A stretch of DNA of 64,000 nucleotides from Agrococcus sp. SGAir0287 (GCF_005484985.1 NZ_CP027942.1:62001-126000); one strand, 5' to 3'; numbered from the stretch's first letter, positions 32,970 through 43,553 are shown. The notes: generated by a model not told the origin, from the sequence alone. Translations and numbers: made by a program.

Positions 32970-34037
32970 TCAGTACGCCCGGAGGCGCTGCGGCGGCACC
33001 CAGTCGACGTCGCCGCCGAGCTCGCGCGCCCATCGGATGGGGGTGCTCGGGTCGCGCAGCGCCTCCCGGCCGATCCGCACCGCCGCGATCCCCGACGCGA
33101 CGATCTCGTCGGCGTGCGCGGCCGAGGTCACGAGGCCGACGGCGGACGTCGCGACTCCCTCGGCTGCGATGCGCTCGGCGAGATGCACCTGGTAGCCGGG
33201 GCCGACCGGGATGTCGGCGAGCACGAGCCCGCCCGACGACGCATCCACGAGGTCCGCGCCCGCCTCGATCGACCACCTCGCGACCCGTGCGGCGTCGTCG
33301 GGCGTCACGCCGCCCTCGGTCCAGTCGGTCGCCGAGAGGCGCACGATGATCGGCAGGCTCGGCAGCTCCGCCCGGATGCGTCGCACGACGTCGAGCAGCA
33401 GGGTCGCGCGACCGGCGAGGTCGCCGCCGTAGCGGTCGTCGCGCCGGTTCGTGAGCGGCGAGAGCAGCTGATGCAGCAGGTAGCCGTGCGCCGCGTGCAC
33501 CTCGACGACGTCGAACCCGGCCTCCGTCGCGCGATGCGCCGCGGCGACGAACGCGTGGGCGATGGCGTCGAGCTCGGCCGTCGTCGCCGCGCGCGGCTGC
33601 GCGAGCCCGAGGATCTGCACGTCGGAGGCCGACGCGGTCTGCCAGCCACCCGCATCCACCGGCACCGAGCCGCGGGCCGACCCGTCGCGGCCGAAGCCCG
33701 CGTACGTGCTCGACTTCGCACCGGCGTGGTTCAGCTGCACGCCGATCGCGGCGCCCTGGGCGTGCGCGAAGTCGACGATCGGCCGCCACGCCTCGACGTG
33801 GTCGTCGTCCCACAGCCCGGTGTCCTGTCGCGTGATGCGCCCCTCGGGCACGACCGCCGTCGACTCGACGACGAGCAGCCCCGTGCCGCCCGCGGCGAGC
33901 GCGCCGTAGTGCACGCGGTGCCACTCGGCGGGCCGACCGTCGTACGCGTCCACGGAGTACTGGCACATGGGTGCGATCCAGATCCGGTTGCGCACCTCGA
34001 GGTCCCGCAGCCGGATGGGATCGACGATGGACGTCAT
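32970..34037 (-). CDS. Old-yellow-enzyme family NADH:flavin oxidoreductase (YqjM-like)
   Basis: The 355-aa FMN enzyme reduces activated C=C bonds. Motifs: RNRIWIAPMCQYS (FMN site with the thermophilic-like OYE Cys), GVQLNHAGAKSS, EVHAAHGYLLHQLLSPL (active-site His pair) and DDRYGGDLAGRATLLLDVVR. A short plain length without a C-terminal FeS/FAD module excludes the 2,4-dienoyl-CoA reductase class. It is the last gene of a six-gene minus-strand operon, coupled by ATGA to the M20 peptidase. Confidence 0.92.
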   Translation of the reverse strand: MTSIVDPIRLRDLEVRNRIWIAPMCQYSVDAYDGRPAEWHRVHYGALAAGGTGLLVVESTAVVPEGRITRQDTGLWDDDHVEAWRPIVDFAHAQGAAIGVQLNHAGAKSSTYAGFGRDGSARGSVPVDAGGWQTASASDVQILGLAQPRAATTAELDAIAHAFVAAAHRATEAGFDVVEVHAAHGYLLHQLLSPLTNRRDDRYGGDLAGRATLLLDVVRRIRAELPSLPIIVRLSATDWTEGGVTPDDAARVARWSIEAGADLVDASSGGLVLADIPVGPGYQVHLAERIAAEGVATSAVGLVTSAAHADEIVASGIAAVRIGREALRDPSTPIRWARELGGDVDWVPPQRLRAY

Positions 34038-35191
34038 CGTGCCGTTCCGGCGCCGAGCCGGGTCAGGATCCCTGCGGCGAGCGCCGTGCGCTGCACCATC
34101 CCGTCGATCGAGATCCACTCGTGCCTCGCGTGCGCGCCGTCGCCGACGGCGCCGAGGCCGTCGAGCACCGGCAGGCCGAGCGCCGCAGCGAAGTTGCCGT
34201 CGCTCGCGCCGCCGACCGCGATCTCCTCGACGTGCCACCCCTGCTCGGCGGACACCTCCTGCGCGATGCGGAAGAGCCCGGCGGTCGCTGCGCTGCGCGG
34301 CATGACCGGCCGGTTCCAGCCGCCGTCGACCTCGAGGCTCGCACCGTCGCGATGCGGGCGCATGGCTGCGAGGGCGGCGTCGATGCGATCCATCTCGGCC
34401 ACGTCGGCGACGCGCACGTCGACGAGCGCCTGCGCGCGACCTGCGGTCACGTTCGAGCGCGAGCCGCCCACGAGCGTGCCGACGTTGACGCTCGTGCCTG
34501 CCGCGAGGTCGGCGGAGCCGTGCAGCGCGAGCACCGCGCGCGCCATCTCGTCGATGGCGCTGACGCCGCGCTCGGGGTCGAGCCCCGCGTGCCCCTCGAT
34601 GCCGCGCGTCGTGACCGAGAAGATGCCGACCCCCTTGCGGGCCGTCTTCAGCGCACCCTCGGCGCTCGCCTCGAACACGAGCACGGCGTCGCGACCGGCC
34701 ACCGACTCCTCGATCACGGGTCGGGATGCCGGCGAGCCGATCTCCTCGTCGCCGTTCAGCACGAGGCGGATGGCGGGCAGCGGCAGCGAGTGGGCGCGCG
34801 CGATCGCGATCGCGTGCGTCGCCTGCACGAGCCCAGCCTTCATGTCGAAGACGCCCGGACCCGTCAGGCGGTCGCCATCGATCGTCACGGGCCAGTCGGC
34901 GAGGGTGCCGAGCGGCCAGACGGTGTCGTAGTGGCAGAGGATCGCGATCGACCCGGTGCCGCCGTGCGTGGCATCCCAGTCGAGCACGGCGACGTCGCCC
35001 TGCTCGCCACCGTCCACGGTGCGCTCGGCAGCGGGTGCGCCGAGGTGCCCCTCGACGTACGACCGCACCCATGCGAGCCCGGCCGCGAGGGCGGCGCGGT
35101 CGTCGGATGGCGTCTCCTGCTCGGCGTAGGCCGTCACGTCGGCGACGAGCGCATCCCTCGCGGCCTCGGCCCCCTGCACGAGCGCGCTCAT
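34034..35191 (-). CDS. M20 family metallopeptidase (carboxypeptidase G2-like)
   Basis: The 385-aa enzyme has the M20 zinc site: HYDTVWPLGTLADWP (first His-Asp), GVFDMKAGLVQATHA, NGDEEIGSPASRPVIEE (catalytic Glu pair), and a C-terminal HEWISIDGM His. The middle lid domain includes GIEGHAGLDPERGVSAI. Relatives split C-terminal glutamate or deacylate N-acyl amino acids. It lies between a ketopantoate-reductase-like gene and the OYE gene, both coupled, so it should act on a pathway intermediate with an amide bond. Confidence 0.9.
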   Translation of the reverse strand: MSALVQGAEAARDALVADVTAYAEQETPSDDRAALAAGLAWVRSYVEGHLGAPAAERTVDGGEQGDVAVLDWDATHGGTGSIAILCHYDTVWPLGTLADWPVTIDGDRLTGPGVFDMKAGLVQATHAIAIARAHSLPLPAIRLVLNGDEEIGSPASRPVIEESVAGRDAVLVFEASAEGALKTARKGVGIFSVTTRGIEGHAGLDPERGVSAIDEMARAVLALHGSADLAAGTSVNVGTLVGGSRSNVTAGRAQALVDVRVADVAEMDRIDAALAAMRPHRDGASLEVDGGWNRPVMPRSAATAGLFRIAQEVSAEQGWHVEEIAVGGASDGNFAAALGLPVLDGLGAVGDGAHARHEWISIDGMVQRTALAAGILTRLGAGTAR

Positions 35192-36195
35192 GCGGTCGCC
35201 AGCCGGTCGAGGTCGGCGAGGTGCGCCTCGTCCATCGCGATCTCGTGCGTCTCGAGCGCGACGATCGCGTCGACGAGCCACCGGGTGAGCGGCACGGCGA
35301 TCCCGTGGCGTTGGGCGGCTTCGAGCACGGGGCCGTACTGCGTCGGCACCTCCGTGCGGCGGCCGCGCACGGCGATGTCCCGCCAGATGCCCGAGCGCTT
35401 CTTCGTCTGCCTGCCGAGCCACGCGACGAGTCCGTCGGTCGCGGCGTCGGCGGCCTCGGGCGAGCCGAGGTAGTCGTTCGGCGCGAAGGCGTCGAAGCCC
35501 TCGAGGGCGACGCCCTCGGCGGTCGCCACCGTGAGCACCTCGCGCACGAGCGCATGCATGCCGACGCGGTGCCGGTCGATGAGGTCGCCCATGTCGTCGT
35601 CGGCGAGCGCGGATGCGACGAGCATCGCGCCGAAGCCGAGCTTCGACCAGAGGAAGCCGGGCACGTTGTCGGAGACGATCGGCTCCCCCCAGTGCCGCAG
35701 GTCGTGCGCGAGCGTGCGCACCCGGTCGCTCGTGCCGCCGGCGTGCTCGCCGAGCGCGATGTCGCCGATGCCGCCGTCCTTCACGACGCCGGGCGCCACG
35801 ACGTCGGCGAACAGGTCGACGAACGCGGCCACCGTGCGGTCGGCGCCGACGTGGCGCGCGATCGTCGCCTCGTTGAGGCCGTTCTGCATCGACGCGACCC
35901 AGCCGTCGACGGCGAGGCGCGGCGCGATCCACGCGGCGACGCCGTCGGTGGCCTGCGCCTTCACCGCGAGCAGCACGGCGCCGAGCTCGGCGGGCGCCTC
36001 GTCGGGCGTCGAGATCGGCAGGCGCGCGGTGAGCGCGCCCGTCGGGTGCTCGATGCGGAGGCCGTGCTCGCGGATGGCGGCGACGTGATCCGGGTCGGCG
36101 TCGACGAGGTGCACGTCGGCGCCCGCGTGGTGCAGGTGCACGGCGAGGGTGCCGCCGATCGCTCCTGCGCCGACGATCGTGTACTGCGAGGTCAT
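35188..36195 (-). CDS. 2-dehydropantoate 2-reductase (PanE/ApbA) family protein
   Basis: The 335-aa enzyme starts with TIVGAGAIGGTLAVHLHHAG (NADPH Rossmann) and has KAQATDGVAAW, SMQNGLNEATIARHVG and FLWSKLGFGAMLVAS in family order. True ketopantoate reductase makes pantoate for CoA, but paralogues in catabolic operons reduce other 2-keto acids. Since this copy is embedded in a transport/peptidase/oxidoreductase operon, an alternative 2-oxo acid substrate is more likely. The ATG overlaps the SDR stop. Confidence 0.87.
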   Translation of the reverse strand: MTSQYTIVGAGAIGGTLAVHLHHAGADVHLVDADPDHVAAIREHGLRIEHPTGALTARLPISTPDEAPAELGAVLLAVKAQATDGVAAWIAPRLAVDGWVASMQNGLNEATIARHVGADRTVAAFVDLFADVVAPGVVKDGGIGDIALGEHAGGTSDRVRTLAHDLRHWGEPIVSDNVPGFLWSKLGFGAMLVASALADDDMGDLIDRHRVGMHALVREVLTVATAEGVALEGFDAFAPNDYLGSPEAADAATDGLVAWLGRQTKKRSGIWRDIAVRGRRTEVPTQYGPVLEAAQRHGIAVPLTRWLVDAIVALETHEIAMDEAHLADLDRLATA

Positions 36196-36977
36196 GCCTG
36201 CTCTTCCTGGCCGATGGCCGTCCAGTGCTGCGGGAGGTGCCAGGCGCCGGTCGACGATCCGCCGTCGACGCGCAGCACCTCCCCGGTGATCCACTCCGCC
36301 TCGTCGCCTGCGATCCAGACGACGGCGCGGGCGATGTCCGCGGGGGTGCCGCGGCGGCCGAGGGGCGTGTCGCCGACGGCGTTCGCGTACTCCTCGGTCA
36401 CGGGGTTCACGGTCGAGTCGACCGTGACGAAGCCGGGCGCGACGGCGTTGACGCGGATGCCGTGCCTGCCGAGCTCGAGGGCGGATGCGCGCGTGGCCGC
36501 CTCGAGCGCCGCCTTCGACGTCGAGTACGGGGCGGCGCCGGGCCGGGCGCGCAGGGCGGCGCCGGACGAGATGCTCACGACGCTCGCGCCGCGGCCGGCC
36601 GCGATGGCGCGGCGAGCGAGCGCGACGGTGAGCAGCACGGGCGCACGGGTGTTGACGTCGAGCACGAGGTCCCACGTGGCGGCGTCGAGCTCGAGGAACG
36701 GCGTCGCCGGGTACACGCCGGCGCTCGACACGAGCACGTCGACCGGCGCGGTCGCCCACGCCGCCTCCATGAGCGTGTCGTGCGCGTCGGCTCCGCGCAG
36801 GTCGACGGTCGTCGTCGCGCACGACGCCGCACCCGCCTCGAGGGCGAGCTCGGCCGTCTCGGCCAGGGCGTCGGCGTGCAGGTCGGCGATCGTCAGGGCG
36901 TCGCCCCCGCGCGCGAACGCGAGGGCGACCTCCCTGCCGATGCCCGAGCCGGCGCCGGTCACGAGCACGTGCCGCAT
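36192..36977 (-). CDS. Short-chain dehydrogenase/reductase (SDR)
   Basis: The 261-aa classical SDR has the TGAGSGIG cofactor loop at residues 7-14, the NAG-equivalent SSAGVYP, the catalytic YSTSKAALE and RVNAVAPGFV. The Asp at the end of strand 2 (TIADLHADAL) suggests NAD rather than NADP. C-terminal VDGGSSTGAWHLPQHW is normal for the family. Start overlaps the MHS transporter stop by one base, and the stop overlaps the reductase gene start. Confidence 0.9.
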   Translation of the reverse strand: MRHVLVTGAGSGIGREVALAFARGGDALTIADLHADALAETAELALEAGAASCATTTVDLRGADAHDTLMEAAWATAPVDVLVSSAGVYPATPFLELDAATWDLVLDVNTRAPVLLTVALARRAIAAGRGASVVSISSGAALRARPGAAPYSTSKAALEAATRASALELGRHGIRVNAVAPGFVTVDSTVNPVTEEYANAVGDTPLGRRGTPADIARAVVWIAGDEAEWITGEVLRVDGGSSTGAWHLPQHWTAIGQEEQA

Positions 36978-38290
36978 CAGTCGAGCTCCTTGCCCTTCGT
37001 CTCGGGCATCGTGAGGTAGACGACGAGCCCGATCGCGGCGGCGATGGAGGCGTACAGCCACACCCAGTCGCCGAAGCCCTCGGTGTTCATCCAGGTCGTG
37101 ATGTACGGGGCGGTGCCGCCGAAGCACGCGACGGCGAGCGCGTACGGCAGGCCGATGCCCGTCGCGCGCACCTCGGGCGGGAACTGCTCGGCCATGATGA
37201 CGGCGCAGTTGGCCGAGTAGCCGACGAGCAGCACGATGCCGATGATCTCGACCGCGAGCAGCGCCCAGAAGCCGCCGCCGATGAGCTGGAACGCGGGCCA
37301 CGCGAAGATGAGGAAGCCGCCGGCGAAGGCCGCCATCGTCGGCTTGCGACCGATCCTGTCGGAGAGCAGGCCCCCGAACGGCAGCAGGCAGATGAAGATG
37401 ATCATCGCGATGACGTTGGCGAGCAGCGCCTGGTTCAGCGGGATGCCCGTCGTGACGGCCGCGTACGTGGGCATGAAGTTGACCCACATGTAGTAGAGCA
37501 GCGTGCCGGCGATCGTGATGCCGAAGACCCGCAGCGAGGACTTCGGGTGCTCGCGCAGCATGCGCACGAAGGCGTTGCGCTGCTTCGGCTGCGCCTCGGC
37601 GGCGATGCGCTGCTTGCCGGTAGCGAACGACTCGGTCTCCTCGATGCCGCGACGCAGCCACAGGCCGACGAAGCCGAGCGATGCGGCGAAGACGAACGCG
37701 GCGCGCCAGCCCCAGCTGTCGACGGCCTCGGGCGGCAGCGCCGTCGTGATGGTGAAGCCGAGCGCCGAGGCGATGAGCACGCCCGCCGCGACCGACACCT
37801 GCTGCCACGAGCCTGCGAAGCCGCGGCGTTCGGGCGCTGCCGACTCGACGAGGAAGGCGGAGGCCGAGCCGAACTCGCCGCCGGCCGCGAAGCCCTGCGC
37901 GAGGCGGGCGAGCACGAGCAGCAGCGGCGCGACGAGGCCCACCTGCTCGTAGGTGGGAGCGAGGCCGATGACGAGCGTCGCGACCGCCATGAGCGTGATG
38001 GTGAAGAGCAGGCCCTTCTTGCGGCCGAAGCGATCGGCGTACGAGCCCATCACCGCGGCGCCGATGGGACGCATGATGAAGCCGACGGCGAAGATCGCGA
38101 GCGTCGACAGCAGGGCGGCGATGTCGTTGCCCGCCGGGAAGAAGTGGTGGGCGAAGATCGACGAGAACGTCGAGTAGACGGCCCAGTCGACGAACTCGAC
38201 GGCGTTGCCGATCGAGCCGGCGACGATCGCCTTCCTGCCCTTCCTGCTGAGCTTCGTCCTGTGGACGGTCTCGGGTGCTGTGGTGGTCAT
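36977..38290 (-). CDS. MFS transporter, MHS family
   Basis: The 437-aa symporter has twelve membrane segments and MHS motifs GNAVEFVDWAVYSTFSSIFA, SYADRFGRKKGLL and SDRIGRKPTMAAF. It should carry the substrate of the operon (an organic acid or heterocycle-type solute). It is related to, but clearly distinct from, the MHS protein at 14251-15576. The gene begins 29 bp after the deacetylase-like gene. Confidence 0.9.
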   Translation of the reverse strand: MTTTAPETVHRTKLSRKGRKAIVAGSIGNAVEFVDWAVYSTFSSIFAHHFFPAGNDIAALLSTLAIFAVGFIMRPIGAAVMGSYADRFGRKKGLLFTITLMAVATLVIGLAPTYEQVGLVAPLLLVLARLAQGFAAGGEFGSASAFLVESAAPERRGFAGSWQQVSVAAGVLIASALGFTITTALPPEAVDSWGWRAAFVFAASLGFVGLWLRRGIEETESFATGKQRIAAEAQPKQRNAFVRMLREHPKSSLRVFGITIAGTLLYYMWVNFMPTYAAVTTGIPLNQALLANVIAMIIFICLLPFGGLLSDRIGRKPTMAAFAGGFLIFAWPAFQLIGGGFWALLAVEIIGIVLLVGYSANCAVIMAEQFPPEVRATGIGLPYALAVACFGGTAPYITTWMNTEGFGDWVWLYASIAAAIGLVVYLTMPETKGKELD

Positions 38291-38319
38291 GGTCGTCTCT
38301 CTCTCGAGGCGGTGCGGGA

Positions 38320-39219
38320 TCAGAGGAATGGGCGGACGTGAGCGGCCAGGTCGGCGTGCGTGCCGATCCAGACGTCGTCGTGGGAGCGGATGTGGGCGAG
38401 GAGGTCGTCGAGGATCCGCAGCCGCGAGCGGTGGCCGATGATGTGCGGATGCATCGTGAGCTGGAAGAGGCCGCCGTCGGCGCGGGCCCCGTCGAACTCG
38501 TCGATCCAGATCTGCAGCAGGTCGCGCGGCGGCATGTGGGGGCGGAGCCCGCCGAAGCGGTCCATCATCAGGTACGGGGCGTCGTCCCGGATCCACTCGA
38601 CGGGGATCTCGACCACGCCGGTGCGCTCGCCGCGCTCGAGGAGCTCGTAGGGCTCGGCGTCCGCCATGAGCGAGGAGTCGTACGCGAAGCCCAGCTCGCG
38701 GATCACGGCCATCGTCGATCCTGAGAAGTCCCACGACGGCGTGCGGATGCCGACGGGTCGGCGCCCCGTCTGCTGCTCGAGCACATCGAGGCTGCGGCCG
38801 ACGAGGTCGAGCTCCTGCGCGTGGCTCAGCGCCGTGTTGCGCTCGTGGATCCATCCGTGCACGGCGACCTCGTGGCCTGCGGCGACGTAGCCGGGCGCCT
38901 CGTCGGGGCGCAGCAGCGCGCAGACGGCGGGCATGTAGAACGACGACGGCGCCTCGTGGCGGGCGAGCAGGTCGAGGATGCGCGGCACGGCGAAGCGCGC
39001 GCCGAACTCGCCCTGCGCCATGCGACCGGGCGACGTCTCGCCGTCGCGGAGCGCCGGCGTCTCGTGGTCGGAGTCGAACGAGAGCAGCACGGCGACGCGA
39101 GCGCCGGTGGGCCACCGCAGGGCGGGGTCGTCGTGCACGAGGCTGCGCCCGGCGCGAACCTGCTCGACGTGGCCGCGCCAGACGTCCTCGCTCCACTGCC
39201 ACGGCTGCTGGTCGTCCAT
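38320..39219 (-). CDS. Polysaccharide deacetylase-fold hydrolase (PuuE-like)
   Basis: The 299-aa NodB-fold protein has VLLSFDSDHETPALRDG (metal/catalytic Asp pair), EVAVHGWIHERNTAL (His motif) and RTPSWDFSGSTM. No signal peptide is present from the chosen start, and it keeps company with a transporter and cytosolic enzymes, so it more likely acts on a small amide or cyclic amide (as PuuE-type allantoinases do) than on cell-wall sugar. ATG 39219 has AGAGGGAG upstream. It is the first gene of the operon, with a good promoter at 39269-39297. Confidence 0.83.
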   Translation of the reverse strand: MDDQQPWQWSEDVWRGHVEQVRAGRSLVHDDPALRWPTGARVAVLLSFDSDHETPALRDGETSPGRMAQGEFGARFAVPRILDLLARHEAPSSFYMPAVCALLRPDEAPGYVAAGHEVAVHGWIHERNTALSHAQELDLVGRSLDVLEQQTGRRPVGIRTPSWDFSGSTMAVIRELGFAYDSSLMADAEPYELLERGERTGVVEIPVEWIRDDAPYLMMDRFGGLRPHMPPRDLLQIWIDEFDGARADGGLFQLTMHPHIIGHRSRLRILDDLLAHIRSHDDVWIGTHADLAAHVRPFL

Positions 39220-39261
39220 GCGCTCCCTCTCGGCGTGATCGGCGGCACCTGCGTCACCGAT

Positions 39262-39297
39262 GCAGGCCACTGTAGGAAGAGATGCAATCAGAATCAA
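39262..39297 (-). promoter_or_regulatory. Promoter of the deacetylase-MHS-OYE operon
   Basis: On the minus strand TTGATT (39297-39292) and TACAGT (39274-39269) are separated by exactly 17 bp, a good housekeeping sigma pattern. Transcription would start near 39262, giving a leader of about 43 nt. Confidence 0.7.
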
Positions 39298-39310
39298 GCG
39301 AAGCGGGCAT

Positions 39311-39349
39311 ATCCGTCATGTTGCAGTCGTGTAACGGGTGAATCCGTCA
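39311..39349. promoter_or_regulatory. Direct repeats, candidate Lrp-type sites
   Basis: ATCCGTCA occurs twice in direct orientation (39311-39318 and 39342-39349), 31 bp apart (three helical turns), between the divergent operon and its probable Lrp/AsnC regulator. Phased repeats suit an oligomeric regulator. This is only a candidate. Confidence 0.4.
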
Positions 39350-39375
39350 CGGTCGATCCTCCCTCGCACCATCGA

Positions 39376-39381
39376 TAGATT
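39376..39381 (+). promoter_or_regulatory. Leaderless -10 element of the Lrp gene
   Basis: TAGATT is followed by GAAGCC and then GTG 39388, the same TANNNT-N6-start layout as at the sigma gene (7866), 9691, hemA and 61077. Confidence 0.6.
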
Positions 39382-39387
39382 GAAGCC

Positions 39388-40428
39388 GTGCATCGCCCCT
39401 CCCCGCGCACGGGTCGGCCGCTCCTCGACGAGGCCGACCTCGACATCGTGGCGGCCCTGCACATCGCGCCGCGCGTCCCCACCGCGGCGCTCGCGGAGAT
39501 CCTCGGCATCCCCACGAGCACGGCGTCGCGCCGGCTCGCCCGGATGCAGGACGAGCGCCTGCTGCAGGTCGTCGGGCGGTTCGCGTGGGAGCTCATCACC
39601 TCGAGCAATCCGTTCGAGCTGTGGATCACGTCGGCGCCCGGGCAGTCGAGGGCCGTGCTCGCCGAGCTCCTGCGCATCCCAGACGTCCAGTTCGTGCTCC
39701 ACGCATCCGGTGCCGCCGACCTCTACGTGAACCTCTTCCCGCTGCTCGGCTCCGACCACGAGGAGCTCCTCGCCGTCACGATCCCCTCCATCCCGGGGAT
39801 CCGGGCGGTCGACAGCCGGATGATCCTCGAGCCGGCCAAGGTCGGGCAGTCGTGGCGCTACCGGAGGCTCGATGCGGCGCGCACGACGGCGCTCGAGGCG
39901 CACGCGTCGGTCGTAGCCGGGGAGCCCTTGCACGACCTGGGGCAGCTCTCCGACCTCGAGTTCGAGACGATGCGGATGCTCGGCGCGAACGGACGCGTCA
40001 CGGCCGCGGAGGTCGGGCGGACGCTCGGCGTCTCGGCCTCGACGGCCGCCCGCGCGATCCGCATGCTCCTGCAGTCCGGCGCCGTGTCGCCGCGCGTCGA
40101 GGCGCAGCCGGATCTCATGGGCTACCCGCTCAACGCCATCGTCACGATCGACGTGCGCCCGCGCGACATCCGCGGTGCGCTCGACGTCCTCGCGACGCAC
40201 CCGAGCGTGCGCCTGCTGTCGACGGTCACGGGCTCGGCGCCCGTGAGCCTCGCCGGCGTCTTCGAGGGTCCGGCCGCGCTCGCGACATTCGTGCGCGACG
40301 ACCTCGGCGCGCTTCCGGGCGTGCGCTCGGTGCAGTCGATCGCGGGCCTCAGGCTCGAGCGCCGCTACTGGATCGATCGCGACGGTCTGCGCCTCGGCGC
40401 GCAGGTGCCCGACGTGCTCCGGCGCTGA
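39388..40428 (+). CDS. Double-domain Lrp/AsnC-type regulator
   Basis: The 346-aa protein is about twice the size of normal Lrp proteins and contains two units: HTH EADLDIVAALHIAPRVPTAA with ILGIPTSTASRRLARMQ, an effector-like domain, and then a second HTH (LSDLEFETMRMLGANGRVTA, GRTLGVSASTAARAIRMLLQ) and a second effector domain ending near 330. It likely senses a small metabolite and regulates the divergent catabolic operon 168 bp away. Start GTG 39388 is supported by the leaderless -10 element. Confidence 0.87.
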   Translation: MHRPSPRTGRPLLDEADLDIVAALHIAPRVPTAALAEILGIPTSTASRRLARMQDERLLQVVGRFAWELITSSNPFELWITSAPGQSRAVLAELLRIPDVQFVLHASGAADLYVNLFPLLGSDHEELLAVTIPSIPGIRAVDSRMILEPAKVGQSWRYRRLDAARTTALEAHASVVAGEPLHDLGQLSDLEFETMRMLGANGRVTAAEVGRTLGVSASTAARAIRMLLQSGAVSPRVEAQPDLMGYPLNAIVTIDVRPRDIRGALDVLATHPSVRLLSTVTGSAPVSLAGVFEGPAALATFVRDDLGALPGVRSVQSIAGLRLERRYWIDRDGLRLGAQVPDVLRR

Positions 40429-40555
40429 GGGGTCGAGCGCGCGGCGCAGGGAGTGCCTGTCCGACGCGCGAGATGCGCATGAGCGGGCGCTGCCGTGGGA
40501 TGCGCCCTCGCCGAGCCGCTGAGGCTCACCCCGTGCGCGTCGCCGTCGGGAAGGG

Positions 40556-41301
40556 CTAGCGGCGCGCGGCCACGAGCGCCTCGACGAGGCCCTCGGGCGT
40601 CGGCCGCGAGGCGATCGCCGAGACGTGCAGGCCCGCGCGACGGCAGTCCTCCGCCGTCTGCTCGCCGATCGCGACGATGGTGGTGCCCGCGGGCAGGCCG
40701 AGCCGCAGCACCTGCTTGGCCACCGAGCCGCTCGTGACGAGCACCGCATCCACCGGCGTCTCTCGCGGCTCGAACGCCGTGAGCGCCTGGTCGTCGCCGG
40801 CGAGGACGCCGAGGTCGTCGAGCTCGTGCTCCTCCGCGTCGAGCACCGACACCGTGCGGTACGCGACGACGTCGACGACCTCCATGCCCTTCGCCGTCAG
40901 GCCGTCCTTGATGGTCGGCTTCGCGTCGAGCGACCTCGGCCACAGCACGCGACCGGTCGGGATGGGCCACTCGTCGACGAGGCCGGCCGCCGACTGCGTG
41001 CGCGGCACGAAGGCGACGGGGATGCCGCGCTCGCGCAGCGCTGCGGCCGTCACGTTGCCGACGGCGGCGACGGAGACCGCCGCGGGCACGCGCGGCAGGT
41101 AGCGGACGGTCGACTGCGACGTCACGACGAGCCAGTCGTAGCGGCCGGCGCCCAGCTCGTCGAGCCGCTCGCGGAGCGCATCCTGGTCGTCGGCCGGGGC
41201 GACGCGGATGAGCGGCAGCACGAGCGGCTCGAACCCTGCGTCGACCACGAGCTCCGAGACGCGCTCGCCCCAGGATCCGTCGCGCGGGATGAGGACGCGG
41301 G

Positions 41302-41305
<4 letters not shown>
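40556..41305 (-). CDS. hemD: Uroporphyrinogen-III synthase
   Basis: The 249-aa enzyme closes hydroxymethylbilane into uroporphyrinogen III. HemD sequences are weakly conserved, but TRVLIPRDGSWGERV at the N-terminus, DWLVVTSQSTVRYL, and DAVLVTSGSVAKQVL followed by IVAIGEQTAEDCRRAGL fit the two-lobed fold. Position is decisive: the GTG start overlaps the hemC stop (GTGA), as last gene of hemQ-hemH-hemC-hemD. hemB and hemL, usual neighbours, are not in the window. Confidence 0.88.
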
Positions 41306-42224
<919 letters not shown>

Positions 42225-42228
<4 letters not shown>

Positions 42229-43553
42229 GGCTGCAGACCGGCGATGGCGGGCTTGAAGCCCAGGCGGGGGTTCTCGCAGCAGCCCGGGCGGCATACGTCG
42301 TACCAGGCGTGGATGCTCGTCACCGCCTCGCGGTCGGCGACGGGGCGCCCCTCGAGACGCTCCTGCACGAGGTCGACGAGCGCGCCGACGTACTGCGGGT
42401 CGACGCCGGGCGTCGGCGTGCGCCGCACCCAGAGTCCCTGCTCCTCGGCCGTCTCGATCGCCTCCTCGTCGAGGTCCCACATGACCTCCATGTGGTCGCT
42501 CACGAATCCGAGCGGCACGATGACGACGCCCTTGCGGCCGCCTGCGCCGCCGATCTCCTCGATCGCGTCGTTCACGTCCGGCTCGAGCCAGGGCTGCGAC
42601 GGCGGACCCGAGCGCGACTGGTAGACGAGGCGCCACGGCACGTCGGGCGCCGCCTCGGCCATGACCCACTCGGCGGCGGCGAGGTGCTGGCCCTCGTAGC
42701 CGCCCCCGGGTCCCCACTCATGCAGGTCGGGCGCGCCGGAGCGCTCGGCGTCGGCGGTGGGGATGGAGTGCGTCGCGAAGAGCACCTCCACCTCGTCGTC
42801 GGCGAGGCCCGCCTCGCGCGCCTCGGCGACCGCGGCGCGCACGCCGTCGACGAACGTCGCCAGGAAGCCCGGGTGGTTGAAGAACTGCCGCACCTTGTCG
42901 ATCTGCAGCGTCTCCTGCAGCCCCGCGGCCTCGAGCGCATCCGCCCAGTCCTCGCGGTACTGCCGGCACGACGAGTACGACGAGTAGGCGCTCGTCGGGA
43001 TCGCGAGCATCGTGCGCACGCCGTCGGCCGCCGCCTGCTGCAGCGCCTCGTCGAGGTACGGCGCCCAGTTGCGGTTGCCCCAATAGATCGGCAGGTCGAG
43101 GCCCGCGGCGTCGAACGCCTCGCGCAGCGCCTGCAGCAGCGCGCGGTTCTGGTCGTTGATGGGGCTCACGCCGCCGAAGTGGCGGTAGTGGTGGCTGACC
43201 TCCTCGAGCCGCTCGTCGGGGATGCCCCGACCGCGCGTCACGTTGCGCAGGAACGGGATGACGTCGTCCTGCCCCTCGGGGCCGCCGAAGCCGGACAGCA
43301 GCACGGCGTCGTACGCCGTCGGCTGCTCGACGTGCTCGGGGCCGGCCTGCGCCGCCGGCGTCGCGCTCGCGACGCGAGCGCCCGGCTCGAGGTGCACGGT
43401 CGTCGCCGCGGCGGGCTTCAGCTCGCGACGCTGGGACGACGCGGCCGTCGCCTGCGCCTGCTGCTGCATCGCCTGCTCCTGCATCGCGCCGTCCACGGCG
43501 ACGTCCTGCGTCGCCTCGCCGCCTCCGCAGCATCCTCCACCGCAGCAGCTCAT
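42225..43553 (-). CDS. hemH: Coproporphyrin III ferrochelatase with Cys-rich N-terminal extension
   Basis: The 442-aa enzyme inserts iron into coproporphyrin III. The catalytic core starts at Tyr81 (YDAVLLSGFGGPEGQDDVIP) and includes HYRHFGGVSPINDQNR and ATHSIPTADAERSG with the active-site His. Cys in SSYSSCRQY and the C-terminal CRPGCC could ligate the [2Fe-2S] cluster known in actinobacterial ferrochelatases. The first 80 residues are unusual: MSCCGGGCCGGG (Cys3,4,8,9), then a Gln/Ala-rich linker. ATG 43553 overlaps the hemQ stop, so the extension is really part of the frame; an internal start cannot be excluded. The symbol cpfC is also used for this enzyme. Confidence 0.92.
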
